Shown here piece after piece: positions 14,161 through 21,819 of a stretch of DNA of 22,946 nt. Where the stretch lies: contig CAYRVF010000087.1 in assembly GCA_964427535.1 (NCBI GenBank), forward strand, positions 1 to 22,946, written 5' to 3'. Numbering within the stretch: position 1 is the stretch's first letter; the number at the start of each line of letters is the position of its first letter. Under the pieces are notes generated by a model. It was given only the letters and a program-made list of their open reading frames with translations, was not told where the DNA came from and made no database searches. Source of the stretch: CAYRVF01 sp964427535. GTDB taxonomy: Bacteria; Chloroflexota; Ktedonobacteria; Ktedonobacterales; JADMIN01. A program made the translations under genes and the position numbers.

Positions 14161-16275
14161 TCAGCACGCCGCCAGCGAGCCTTTTGATTTCACGTCGGAG
14201 CGGGGCAGACGCACCACGAACGAACTGCCCCGCTGCGGCTTGCTATCGACCGTGACCGTGCCGCCGTGCCCCTCGACGATGATGCGGACGATCGCCAGCC
14301 CCAGACCTTGCCCCTGGAAGCGTCCGCGAGTGGTGGCGTTGCCGACCTGATAGAACCGCTCGAAGATGCGACCGAAATGTTCTTGTGAGATCCCAATTCC
14401 AGAGTCGCGCACCTCCAGCTCGATGGCATCGGCTGTCTCGCGCGCGAGCACACGCACCTGCCCGCCCGATGGCGTAAACTTCACCGCGTTGGTGATCAGG
14501 TTACGCAACACCTGGCCCATGCGCGCGCCATCCGCGGCGATCGTGGGGAGCGCGTCTGGCATATCGATCAGCAACGAGACACCGGCGTCGTCGGCGAAGA
14601 GCTCCAACTCTTCGACGGTCTCGCGAATGACCGGAATCAGGTCCGTCGGCTTTCGATGCAGGCTGAACTGTCCGGCATCGCGACGTGAGATCAGCAGCAG
14701 ATCGTCCACCAGAGCGGTCAGGTGCTCGCTGCCGGTGCGGGCCCGCCGTACGAACTCATTCTGCTGGTCCAACAGTGGGCCGGCCATACCCGAGAGCAGG
14801 ATATCGAGGTAGCCGTTGATGGTCTGTAACGGTGACCGCAGCTCATGCGAGACCATCGAGAGGAAGTTGGCCTTCATCTGGTCCATCTCGCGCGCTGCCG
14901 AGACATCGCGTCCCACCAGCAGCACACGCTCGCCCTCGACGCTGTGCATCGGCGTGATGCTGAAGTCCACATAGCGAAGCGGCAGACGCCCGCCAGTCAG
15001 CCGGCCGCTCGACTGGCGCTTTGTATCGCGCGAGAGAAACTCACATTCGACGTGCGGCTGCGACTGCCCGGTTCGCAGCGACTCCGCAACCAGACAGTCT
15101 CCCTGGCAGAGTTCACACACCGAGGAAGACTCGCGCTCAAGCACGGAGCACACGCGCTGCCGCAACATGTTCTCTTTTGGCATGCCCAGCAATTGCCCGA
15201 ACGCGTCGTTCGCTTCCACGATGTGCAACGAGCTATCGACGATGGCGATGCCATCCGAGGCGGAGGCGAAGATTGCCGCCTGTTGCTCGCGCTCTAGCCA
15301 CGCCGTCTGATAGAGCGCCGCATTTTCGAGCGCCGCCGCGATGATGCTGCTCAGGTTGAGCATCGTCCCCAATTCACTGGAGGTGAAGGGAACGCCGCGC
15401 GCGAGCATGATGACGCCGCGCACCACCTCTTTTGAGATGAGCGGCACACAGAGCAGCGACATCGTCTCGCCAGAGAGAAACGCCGATGTCACGAGTCCGA
15501 GCTCATCGAATCCTGGCGCCGAGAGACGGGCGCGGCCGTTCTTCGCGACCCATGCGGCGAGCGAGTGTGGGTCGTCGACCGCGACGCTCAGCGATTCGAG
15601 GTTTTCCGCGCGTGCTCCCATGCCTGCGGCGACGTGCAGCATGCCAGTACGCGGCTCGTGGATATAGATGATCGCGTCTTCACACGTCACGGCTTTGCGG
15701 ATGCTCGCCACGATATACGCGCAGACCTGTGGCACGTCGAGGGAGCTCGTCAGCGCGCGCGACGCGTCAAGCAGCGTCGAAAGCTCGCGCGCCTGCGCTC
15801 TGGAGGCTTCCGCTTGAATCGTCTTGCTGATGGCGAGCACGGCCTGCTCGGAGAAAATATCCAGTAGGGAGAGGCGCTCCTGGGTGAACGCGCTCGGCAG
15901 CGGGCTGGCGACGGTGAGCGTGCCCAGCAATTGTCCCGCTTCGAGCAGCGGAATGCAGGCGAGCGACCGCGCGTCCGCCGGTGCTGACGACTCGAAGCGC
16001 GTCCCGGCGTCGATTTCATTCAGGAAGACCGGCTTCAGGTGCGCGCCCACCCATCCCTGAATGCCATCACTCGGGCGGAAGCGCGAACCGGCCGCCAACT
16101 CCTTGGGGAAGCCCAACGCGGTGCGCGTGACGAGATCACCCGTCAAGGGATCGAGCAGGGCGACGGCGACAGCTGAGACACCCAGCATCGCGGAGGCATT
16201 CCGCGCAAGCTGCTGCAGTGTCAGTTCGAGAGCGCGGGAGTCGTTCTCTGCGGCTTCGCCGTATGGTCGGGTCAT
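14161..16275 (-). CDS. Orphan GAF-GAF-PAS sensor histidine kinase
   Basis: The 704-residue protein has no membrane helix. Two GAF domains (about 20-155 and 165-320) precede a PAS domain (about 334-460). The HisKA domain has FLSMVSHELRSPLQTINGYL with phospho-acceptor His477. The HATPase domain has Asn596 (LRNLITNAVKF), RDSGIGIS, FERFYQVG and QGQGLGLAIV. All kinase motifs are intact. The PAS domain holds a Cys cluster, Cys376, 387, 390 and 394 (CELCQGDC), which could bind a metal. I chose the ATG at 16275, with GGAG about eight bases upstream; the frame continues 20 codons further without support. No response regulator is adjacent, so its partner lies elsewhere. A CRP/FNR-type palindrome sits at -41.5 of its predicted promoter, suggesting activation by such a regulator. 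Confidence 0.95.
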   Translation of the reverse strand: MTRPYGEAAENDSRALELTLQQLARNASAMLGVSAVAVALLDPLTGDLVTRTALGFPKELAAGSRFRPSDGIQGWVGAHLKPVFLNEIDAGTRFESSAPADARSLACIPLLEAGQLLGTLTVASPLPSAFTQERLSLLDIFSEQAVLAISKTIQAEASRAQARELSTLLDASRALTSSLDVPQVCAYIVASIRKAVTCEDAIIYIHEPRTGMLHVAAGMGARAENLESLSVAVDDPHSLAAWVAKNGRARLSAPGFDELGLVTSAFLSGETMSLLCVPLISKEVVRGVIMLARGVPFTSSELGTMLNLSSIIAAALENAALYQTAWLEREQQAAIFASASDGIAIVDSSLHIVEANDAFGQLLGMPKENMLRQRVCSVLERESSSVCELCQGDCLVAESLRTGQSQPHVECEFLSRDTKRQSSGRLTGGRLPLRYVDFSITPMHSVEGERVLLVGRDVSAAREMDQMKANFLSMVSHELRSPLQTINGYLDILLSGMAGPLLDQQNEFVRRARTGSEHLTALVDDLLLISRRDAGQFSLHRKPTDLIPVIRETVEELELFADDAGVSLLIDMPDALPTIAADGARMGQVLRNLITNAVKFTPSGGQVRVLARETADAIELEVRDSGIGISQEHFGRIFERFYQVGNATTRGRFQGQGLGLAIVRIIVEGHGGTVTVDSKPQRGSSFVVRLPRSDVKSKGSLAAC

Positions 16276-16347
16276 GGCCGTTCTCCGTCTGCGCTCGTCA
16301 CAGTCGTGGCCACGAGGTGTGTTCGGGGGCGCCACGGTGCCCCACTA

Positions 16348-16353
16348 AATGTA
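16348..16353 (-). promoter_or_regulatory. Predicted -10 element of the orphan histidine kinase
   Basis: On the minus strand TACATT (16353-16348) matches four of six bases of TATAAT and would start transcription at a G at 16341, leaving a 65-base leader. There is no TTGACA-like -35, as expected for an activator-dependent promoter. Confidence 0.45.
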
Positions 16354-16374
16354 CACACGAGATGCGCGTTTCGA

Positions 16375-16390
16375 TGTGATGAACATCACA
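16375..16390. promoter_or_regulatory. CRP/FNR-family operator, perfect TGTGA-N6-TCACA palindrome
   Basis: TGTGATGAACATCACA is a perfect inverted repeat, except for its central AA, and matches the core CRP consensus TGTGA-N6-TCACA exactly. It lies in the divergent region between the orphan histidine kinase and the Ser/Thr kinase operon. Its centre is 41.5 bases upstream of the kinase start site predicted from the TACATT element. Confidence 0.65.
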
Positions 16391-16585
16391 GTCCGCTTAT
16401 TTCCATCGCGGCAGTCGCGACCCATCGCTCCGGACATTCGCGCGCGTCACCTGGAGTTTCCTCCACTGAGCAGGCAAGGAGTCGCTGGAATTTGTGAGGG
16501 AGCACACAGCCATGCAATAATATCATCCTCATCGGTCACAGTCAAAGCGCAATTATGCTGAGAACAGACAGAATGGTGCCAGGCG

Positions 16586-16615
16586 TTGCGAGCACTCGCG
16601 CCTCATGGTTATAAT
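16586..16615 (+). promoter_or_regulatory. Sigma-70 type promoter of the Ser/Thr kinase-FHA operon
   Basis: TTGCGA (16586-16591) and a perfect TATAAT (16610-16615) are spaced by 18 bases. The predicted start near 16622 leaves a leader of about 150 bases before the kinase ATG. Confidence 0.7.
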
Positions 16616-16699
16616 GGGGCGCAAGCTCGGCAGACCTTCCGCTGGACGACTACGCGAAGGCTTCGGGAGTCGATCAGGCACGCCCTGTCGTGAGCGCTC

Positions 16700-16792
16700 A
16701 TGGAAATGTCAGAGTGCCCGCGCTGCGGCGCTTGCGAGTGTCCATCGGTACGCCGGCACGCACGGGGGCAGACATGCTTGGGCGAGTGCTGA
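16700..16792 (+). CDS. Possible 30-residue Cys-rich leader protein
   Basis: The ATG at 16700 opens a 30-codon frame with six cysteines, MEMSECPRCGACECP at the start and TCLGEC at the end, stopping at TGA 16790-16792. It lies inside the predicted transcript leader and overlaps the kinase start (16774) by 19 bases in another frame, which would allow translational coupling. The CPRCGAC opening looks like the first half of a zinc ribbon. The ribosome site is weak, so it may not be translated; it could equally be chance or the remnant of a ribbon once fused to the kinase. Confidence 0.3.
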   Translation: MEMSECPRCGACECPSVRRHARGQTCLGEC

Positions 16793-17952
16793 AAAATCGG
16801 TACAAGCTGATCGACGAACGCGGTCGCGGAAGCATGGCGACGGTGTACGTCGGGCGCGACCTCGAAACGAACCGACTCTATGCCGTAAAGGTGCTCAGCC
16901 GTGAGGCGGCCGCCGATGCCGAGCTCGCCGAGCGTTTCCAGCGCGAATTCGAGCTGTTGGCGCGACTGTCGGGCGCGCATATCGTCAGCCCGGTTGACTT
17001 TGGCGAAGACCGCGGGTGTCTGTTCATCGTCATGGACTATGTCGACGGTCACAACCTCAAGCACGCCGTCCTGACGAACGGGCCTTTCCCGGTGAAGCAG
17101 GCGATAGACGTCACGGAGCAATCGGCAGCGGGCGTGCTGGCCGCCGCCAACCAGGGCATCGTCCACCGCGATATCAAGCCGCAGAACCTGTTGCTGAACG
17201 TCGAGGGCGTGGTGAAGCTCACCGATTTCGGCCTCGCCCGTAGTCATGAATCGCGCGATATTACCGTGACCGGCTTCTTCGTCGGCACGCCCTTCTACGT
17301 CGCGCCCGAGCAGGTCGAGAATAGCCGACGCGCCGATACGCGGGCGGACCTCTACTCGCTGGCCTGCGTCTTCTTCGAGCTGCTCACGGGCCGGGTGCCC
17401 TACGACGGCGAGCATGCCTGGGACGTGGTGATGCAGCACCTCAACGCGCCGGTGCCCTCGGTGGTGGCTCTGCGACCAGAGCTCGCCGCGCCCTACGATA
17501 CGTTCTTCGCGCGCGCGCTCGCCAAGTCACCCGCCGACCGCTATCCCACACCACAAAGCTTCATGGAAGCCGTCGCGTCGCTGCCGCTGCCCGAACGTGG
17601 CGGCACCGCCCCGCTGGAGGAGAGCGCCCTGATGGGGATGCTCCTGGCGCCGAACAATGGCCCAGCCTTTTATCTGACCACGCCTGACATGATCGTCGGG
17701 CGGAGCGATCCACAGCGCGGCTACAAGCCCGATGTCGATCTGCTCCCGCTGGACCCTTCGCAGACGGTCTCACGCCGTCACGCACGGTTCACGCGGCGCG
17801 ACGGAGCATTCTATGTGGAAGATCTCAACGCGTTCAATCGCACACGTGTCAATAACGTGCCATTGATCCCCCATTCGGATGTAGAGATTCATTCTGGCGA
17901 TATCCTCCGCTTGGGCAACATCGAACTCCGCTTCGAGACCCAAACGCGATAA
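16774..17952 (+). CDS. Soluble Ser/Thr protein kinase with C-terminal FHA domain
   Basis: The 392-residue protein has a PknB-type kinase domain at about 10-270: GRGSMATVY loop at 17-25, Lys39 (YAVKVL), HRDIKPQN with Asp133, DFGLAR with Asp151 and GTPFYVAPEQ at 171-180. The catalytic set is complete. Residues 300-388 form an FHA domain (GR at 309-310, SRRHA with Ser333 and His336, Asn near 355), which binds phosphothreonine peptides. There is no membrane helix or PASTA repeat, so it is cytoplasmic, unlike most PknB proteins. The start MLGRVLKNRYKL at 16774 has GGGGGC upstream and is the usual kinase N-terminus; the frame is open to 16690 but adds nothing recognisable. The FHA-only gene follows after 37 bases. 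Autophosphorylation could recruit FHA partners. Confidence 0.96.
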   Translation: MLGRVLKNRYKLIDERGRGSMATVYVGRDLETNRLYAVKVLSREAAADAELAERFQREFELLARLSGAHIVSPVDFGEDRGCLFIVMDYVDGHNLKHAVLTNGPFPVKQAIDVTEQSAAGVLAAANQGIVHRDIKPQNLLLNVEGVVKLTDFGLARSHESRDITVTGFFVGTPFYVAPEQVENSRRADTRADLYSLACVFFELLTGRVPYDGEHAWDVVMQHLNAPVPSVVALRPELAAPYDTFFARALAKSPADRYPTPQSFMEAVASLPLPERGGTAPLEESALMGMLLAPNNGPAFYLTTPDMIVGRSDPQRGYKPDVDLLPLDPSQTVSRRHARFTRRDGAFYVEDLNAFNRTRVNNVPLIPHSDVEIHSGDILRLGNIELRFETQTR

Positions 17953-17989
17953 GCTCGGGTGTAGCGGGACTGTGAAGGGAACGACGCAC

Positions 17990-19231
17990 ATGGTATTTCT
18001 GCAAATCGCGACGCCGCGGGGTGTCTTTGCCGCCGCGGGTCTGAGCCAGCCAGTGCTGGTCGCGGTTGGCGCGTTGGTCGTCGTGCTGGCGATCTTCCTC
18101 GTCTTCGTCATGGCGCTGCGCAGCAATGGCGACGCCCGCAAGACGGCGAGCGGTCTCGGCTTCGACGCCCACCAGGGTCCGCTAGGGCAGCCACAGGCGC
18201 CGGTGAGCCAGCCAGACTATGCCCGCCAGCGTCAAGCGATGGACCGCGCCGCGCCGTGGGGGCAGGATGCCCAAATGCCAGGCGGACGTATGCCCGCGGC
18301 TGGTCCCGATGGTTTTGCCTCCGGCGGCTGGGGCGGCATGGACGATCCCGCACATACCGGCGGAGCCAGCCCGTCCTCTCCGCGCTGGAACGAGCGGCCA
18401 CAATCCGATCAGGCGTGGTGGAACGAAGTACCCGCGCAGCCCGCGCCGAGCGCGTGGGGTCAGGCGAACCCGGCACCCGGCGATCAGGGCTGGGGCGGCT
18501 CGGCAGGCGAGACTCCCTCACCCTGGAAGAACGCATCCCCATGGGGGCAGCAACAGGCGCCAGGCGCGGCAGGTGGACAGCCCCAACAGGGGTGGAACGC
18601 CGCTCCCGCGTCGCAGGGTGGTGCACCGGGTTGGCCTCAGGCGGCTCCGCAGGGCGCACCTGCCTGGGGCCAACAGGATAGCGGTGCGGGCGCATGGGGC
18701 CAGCAAGACAGCGGAGCGAGCGCATGGGGCGCAGCGCCGTCCACGAACGCACAAGCTGGCTGGGGTACGAACGCCGCCGGAGCGGCCGGCGGCGCCGGCG
18801 TGGCGGCAGGCGGATGGGGCGCGCCTCCCGCCGCGCCACCAGCATCGCCGTCGCAGGGCCACGGTGTCGAGAGCGGGTTTGCCGCTGGCTTCGGCGAGGA
18901 AGACCGCACCCGCCAGGTGCGCCCGCAGACATCACAGCGTATCGGCACGCTTGTCGTACGGTCAGGCAAGGAGCCGGGGCGCACGTTCGAGGTTCGCAAA
19001 GAGCGCATGACCATCGGACGGAGCCGCGAGAGCGACATCTTCCTTGAAGACCTGGCCGTCTCGCGTCTGCATACGATCGTCGGACGTGACGACTCCGGGC
19101 GCTACTTCATCCACGACGAGAACAGCGCTAACGGCACGTACGTCAACGGCCAGCGGATCGCCGATCATGTGCTGGAGGAAGGCGACGAGGTTCAGGTCGG
19201 CCAGACGGTGCTGCGCTTCGTGCAGCGCTAG
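17990..19231 (+). CDS. Membrane-anchored FHA-domain protein with Trp/Gly/Gln-rich linker
   Basis: The 413-residue protein starts with one hydrophobic helix at about 20-44 (VLVAVGALVVVLAIFLVFVM). A low-complexity linker of about 260 residues follows, rich in Gly, Ala, Pro, Gln and Trp with recurring WGQ and AWG units. Residues 317-413 form a complete FHA domain: MTIGRSRESDIFLEDLAVSR, LHTIV and NSANGTYVNG. FHA domains bind phosphothreonine, so the protein probably places a phospho-reader at the membrane, on the cytoplasmic side if the basic end of the helix is inside. The flanking kinases are the obvious source of its ligand. I chose ATG 17990, ten bases after AAGGGA; a GTG at 17972 is part of that region. 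Gaps to the two kinases are 37 and 32 bases, so the three form one operon. Confidence 0.93.
   Translation: MVFLQIATPRGVFAAAGLSQPVLVAVGALVVVLAIFLVFVMALRSNGDARKTASGLGFDAHQGPLGQPQAPVSQPDYARQRQAMDRAAPWGQDAQMPGGRMPAAGPDGFASGGWGGMDDPAHTGGASPSSPRWNERPQSDQAWWNEVPAQPAPSAWGQANPAPGDQGWGGSAGETPSPWKNASPWGQQQAPGAAGGQPQQGWNAAPASQGGAPGWPQAAPQGAPAWGQQDSGAGAWGQQDSGASAWGAAPSTNAQAGWGTNAAGAAGGAGVAAGGWGAPPAAPPASPSQGHGVESGFAAGFGEEDRTRQVRPQTSQRIGTLVVRSGKEPGRTFEVRKERMTIGRSRESDIFLEDLAVSRLHTIVGRDDSGRYFIHDENSANGTYVNGQRIADHVLEEGDEVQVGQTVLRFVQR
18665..18724 (+). repeat. Two 30-bp tandem units inside the FHA-protein linker
   Basis: Units 18665-18694 and 18695-18724 differ at only a few bases and encode WGQQDSGAGA and WGQQDSGASA. 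They show that the linker has grown partly by in-frame duplication. Confidence 0.75.
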
Positions 19232-19263
19232 CTGGCCAGCGCCACTGGAGCAGGACGAGCTGG

Positions 19264-20505
19264 GTGAAGAGAGGCGGGGACGTGGAGGAACGGCGCACGA
19301 CCACTGCAGTCGACGATCTGATTGGCTCTTCGCTCGGCCACTGTGTGATCGATGAGCTGCTCGGGCAGGGCGGCATGGCGCGTGTCTACCGCGCCACACA
19401 GCGCAATCTCGACCGCACGGTCGCGATCAAGGTGTTGCCGCCCTACTACGCCGCCGACCCGGGCTTCGTGGAGCGCTTCAAGCTGGAGGCGCGGGCGATG
19501 GCCCGCCTCTCGCACCCGCACATCGTCACTGTCCATGACGCGGGCGAGGAGAACGGTCGCCTCTACATCGTCATGGAATACATCAACGGCGGCAACCTCG
19601 AGGATCGCATGCGCTCGCCGCTCACCCTCCGCGAGATCGTGCGCATCGTCACCGAGGTCGCCAGCGCGCTGACCTACGCCCACGCGAACGGCATCGTCCA
19701 CCGCGACGTCAAGCCGGTGAATGTCTTGCTGGATACGTCAGGCCGCGCGGTGCTCAGCGATTTCGGCATCGCCAAGGTGCTCGCGACCTCCGCCGTGCTC
19801 ACGCAGTCGGGCGCGGGCGTTGGCACACCCGAATACATGTCGCCGGAGCAGTGCCGTGGTGTGCAGGTCGATGCCCGCGCCGACATCTACGCCCTCGGCG
19901 TCATGCTCTACGAGATGTTGACCGGTCACACGCCCTTCGAGGCCGACAACTACACAGCCATCGCGCACGCGCACGTCTACGAGCCGGTGCCGCCGCCCTC
20001 ACGGTTGAACCCGCGCATCTCGCCAGCGGTGCAGTCGGTCGTGCTCAAGGCGCTCGAAAAAGACCCCGCCGAGCGCTTTCAGGAGGCCGCCGAGATGGCC
20101 ATCGCGCTCGAGCAGGCAGTGGCGGCGCAGATGCCTGTTGGCACCGCCGCCGACCACCGCCGCGCCACCGGCCACCTCGCCTCTGTAGCACCAGCCACGC
20201 CGAGCGCCGTCCTCTGCCCGCGCTGTCACGCCCGTAACGCGAGCACGCAACGCTTCTGTTCGACGTGCGGGAGCCCGCTCAACGCCAACACGCCGCAGCG
20301 CGCGACCGGCACGCCCGCGACTGGAGGCATCCCGACGGGCGCACCGGCGGTGCTGTGTCCGTCGTGCCGCTCTGCCAACGTCGCGTCGAACCGCTTCTGC
20401 ACGCGCTGCGGGCACAGTCTCGGCGTGCCATGTCCGCGCTGCGGCAGTCGCAATGCCCCTAGCGCGCGCTTCTGCAGAGCCTGCGGGCAAACACTGGCGC
20501 AGTAG
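19264..20505 (+). CDS. Soluble Ser/Thr protein kinase with three C-terminal zinc ribbons
   Basis: The 413-residue protein has a complete kinase domain at about 25-285: GQGGMARVY at 34-42, Lys56 (VAIKVL), HRDVKPVN with Asp148, DFGIAK with Asp166 and GTPEYMSPEQ. After a short linker come three C4 zinc ribbons: Cys318/321/332/335, Cys365/368/379/382 and Cys390/393/404/407. They have the RFCxxCG pattern typical of double-zinc-ribbon modules and probably bind partner proteins. There is no membrane helix. The first kinase of the operon carries an FHA domain instead, so the two probably differ in partner choice. GTG 19264 (AGGA eight bases upstream) and GTG 19282 (GAGG seven bases upstream) are equally plausible starts. 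It is 32 bases after the FHA gene and probably the last gene of the operon. Confidence 0.95.
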   Translation: MKRGGDVEERRTTTAVDDLIGSSLGHCVIDELLGQGGMARVYRATQRNLDRTVAIKVLPPYYAADPGFVERFKLEARAMARLSHPHIVTVHDAGEENGRLYIVMEYINGGNLEDRMRSPLTLREIVRIVTEVASALTYAHANGIVHRDVKPVNVLLDTSGRAVLSDFGIAKVLATSAVLTQSGAGVGTPEYMSPEQCRGVQVDARADIYALGVMLYEMLTGHTPFEADNYTAIAHAHVYEPVPPPSRLNPRISPAVQSVVLKALEKDPAERFQEAAEMAIALEQAVAAQMPVGTAADHRRATGHLASVAPATPSAVLCPRCHARNASTQRFCSTCGSPLNANTPQRATGTPATGGIPTGAPAVLCPSCRSANVASNRFCTRCGHSLGVPCPRCGSRNAPSARFCRACGQTLAQ

Positions 20506-20528
20506 CCGAGCATCCCAACGTGAAGACC

Positions 20529-20558
20529 GGCCCGCATTGTGTCACAATGAGATGGGCC
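20529..20558 (+). promoter_or_regulatory. Palindrome/hairpin between the kinase operon and the next gene
   Basis: CATTGTG-T-CACAATG (20535-20549) is a perfect 7-base inverted repeat around one base, flanked by GGCCC (20529) and GGGCC (20554). It may be a terminator-like structure of the kinase operon or an operator for the gene at 20598; the sequence does not decide between these. Confidence 0.4.
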
Positions 20559-20597
20559 ACGACGGCACACAACTCGATTTCGAGCTGAGGTAGTCTC

Positions 20598-21128
20598 ATG
20601 ACACACCCGTCAGGCGGTATGCCCCCTGCTCGCCCTCTCAGGGACGTGAACGCGGCGCTGCGCGAGCATCTCGGGCGCAGACTCGTGGTCGCGCTGCTCA
20701 CAGCAACGGGCGCGCTGGATGACGAGGGCGCCCGGGCGCTTGCCAGCATGTTGCGCTCGTACGACGAGATTCGACTGATCGAGCTGCATGCGCCGGACGA
20801 CGATCAGGAACAGGTGCGCGCCATGTTGGAGCACGCTGGGCGCGAGGACGCCGACGCCGTGCTCGTGTGGATTGGCGCCGATGCGCCGCCCAGCGAGCGG
20901 TGGCAACGGACGGTCATCGCCGAGGCGGAAGACCTGGGTCTGTGGGACCGCAGCTTCATGGCGCTGGTCGGCACTGGCGCGAGCCGGACGGGCGCACGCG
21001 CGCTGGGCTATGAGGACGGCTTCGGCAGCGATGTTCCCTGCACCGGGCTGGCCACCGCGCTGGCGAGCGAGGCGATCACGCGAGCGGAGGCGGGCACACG
21101 GGGCAGCAGTCCGCCGTGCTATCTCTAG
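20598..21128 (+). CDS. Hypothetical protein, Rossmann-like
   Basis: The 176-residue product is not one I recognise with confidence. It alternates predicted helices and strands (RLVVALLTATGALDD, EIRLIELHAPDDD, ADAVLVWIG, FMALVGTGASRTGARALG) in a Rossmann-like order. The segment TGARALGYEDGFG faintly recalls the end of cobalamin-binding beta subunits of lysine/ornithine aminomutases, but the cobalamin motif DxHxxG is missing and no alpha subunit is near. I treat that resemblance as weak. There is no signal peptide or membrane helix. GAGG eight bases before the ATG supports the start. It follows the kinase operon by 92 bases with a palindrome between, and converges on the PadR gene. Confidence 0.7.
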   Translation: MTHPSGGMPPARPLRDVNAALREHLGRRLVVALLTATGALDDEGARALASMLRSYDEIRLIELHAPDDDQEQVRAMLEHAGREDADAVLVWIGADAPPSERWQRTVIAEAEDLGLWDRSFMALVGTGASRTGARALGYEDGFGSDVPCTGLATALASEAITRAEAGTRGSSPPCYL

Positions 21129-21171
21129 TGCGTGTCGAGCACGGGCGCCTTTCGTACACGCGGGCGGGCGC

Positions 21172-21813
21172 CTACTCGGCGAGACGCTCGCGCAGGGCGG
21201 CGATCGCGCGCTCGGTGACTTCCAGGTCTGTCTGCAGCGATGCTTGTTTGTAGTCGCGCACCAGCATCTGGTATTCCAGCAGACGGGGACGGCGCGTGGG
21301 ACGGCCGCCGAATTCGTGCAGGGCACGTTCCATGTCGTCCAGCTGCGCGAGGACGGTCCGCCGGTGCTCCTCCAGGTGGCGCAGCGCGGCCTCATCTGAG
21401 GTTTGCCCACAGAAGAAGAGCTTGGTCAAAAACTCGTCTTTGGTGAAGCGCTCCGGCACTGGCTCTTGCAGCCAGGCGTCGAACTCGGCACGGCCGTCGG
21501 GCGTGAGATGATAGACGCGACGGTTGGGCCGGGATTCCTGCCGGATTAGCTCGGATGAGACCAGACCTTGCTCGGCAAGATGCTTGAGGGTGGTGTAAAT
21601 CTGGCTGTTGCCCGCGTTCCAATACGTCGCGAGCGAGCGGTCGAATGCGCGTTTGATGTCGTAGCCGGACATCGGCCGGGCTCCGAGGAGTCCAAGGATG
21701 ATCGAGCGCAGGGTATTGCGTCCAGAATCGCCTTCACGTGCGCGGCGCAGATGCATGTCGTCGCTGGCTGCCGTCTCTGGCATGGTGGCTCCCGCATAGC
21801 TCTCTTCGGTCAT
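21172..21813 (-). CDS. PadR-family transcriptional regulator
   Basis: The 213-residue protein has the PadR winged helix at about 36-110 (LRSIILGLLGARPMSGYDIK, NAGNSQIYTTLKHLAEQGLV, RRVYHLTPDGRAEFDAWL). A helical C-terminal dimerisation domain follows (Vir-type, FLTKLFFCG ... HRRTVLAQLDDMERAL). PadR proteins are usually repressors that respond to small molecules and often control their own gene. A TAGAAT -10 element lies six bases before the ATG at 21813, so transcription may start at the ATG (leaderless). The alternative ATG at 21783, with GGGAG five bases upstream, gives 203 residues. A perfect CTGTCGACAG palindrome between the presumed promoter elements is a candidate operator. No obvious target gene is adjacent. 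Confidence 0.95.
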   Translation of the reverse strand: MTEESYAGATMPETAASDDMHLRRAREGDSGRNTLRSIILGLLGARPMSGYDIKRAFDRSLATYWNAGNSQIYTTLKHLAEQGLVSSELIRQESRPNRRVYHLTPDGRAEFDAWLQEPVPERFTKDEFLTKLFFCGQTSDEAALRHLEEHRRTVLAQLDDMERALHEFGGRPTRRPRLLEYQMLVRDYKQASLQTDLEVTERAIAALRERLAE

Positions 21814-21819
21814 ATCTCC

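Larger units (their letters stand above)
16276..16699. other. Divergent intergenic region with two promoters
   Basis: This stretch contains no credible gene. It holds the minus-strand -10 and CRP-like site for the histidine kinase, an AT-rich middle (about 16500-16560), and a plus-strand promoter (16586-16615) for the Ser/Thr kinase operon. The 158-base leader from that promoter includes a short Cys-rich frame at 16700-16792. Confidence 0.6.

Noticed and set aside
16609..17439. Minus-strand 276-codon frame opposite the first Ser/Thr kinase
   Set aside because: It lies antisense to a kinase with a complete catalytic set and shows no motif of its own.
20610..21410. Minus-strand 266-codon frame spanning the unknown gene and part of padR
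   Set aside because: It overlaps padR in a different frame and is Arg/Ala-rich without structure; the plus-strand gene has a ribosome site.
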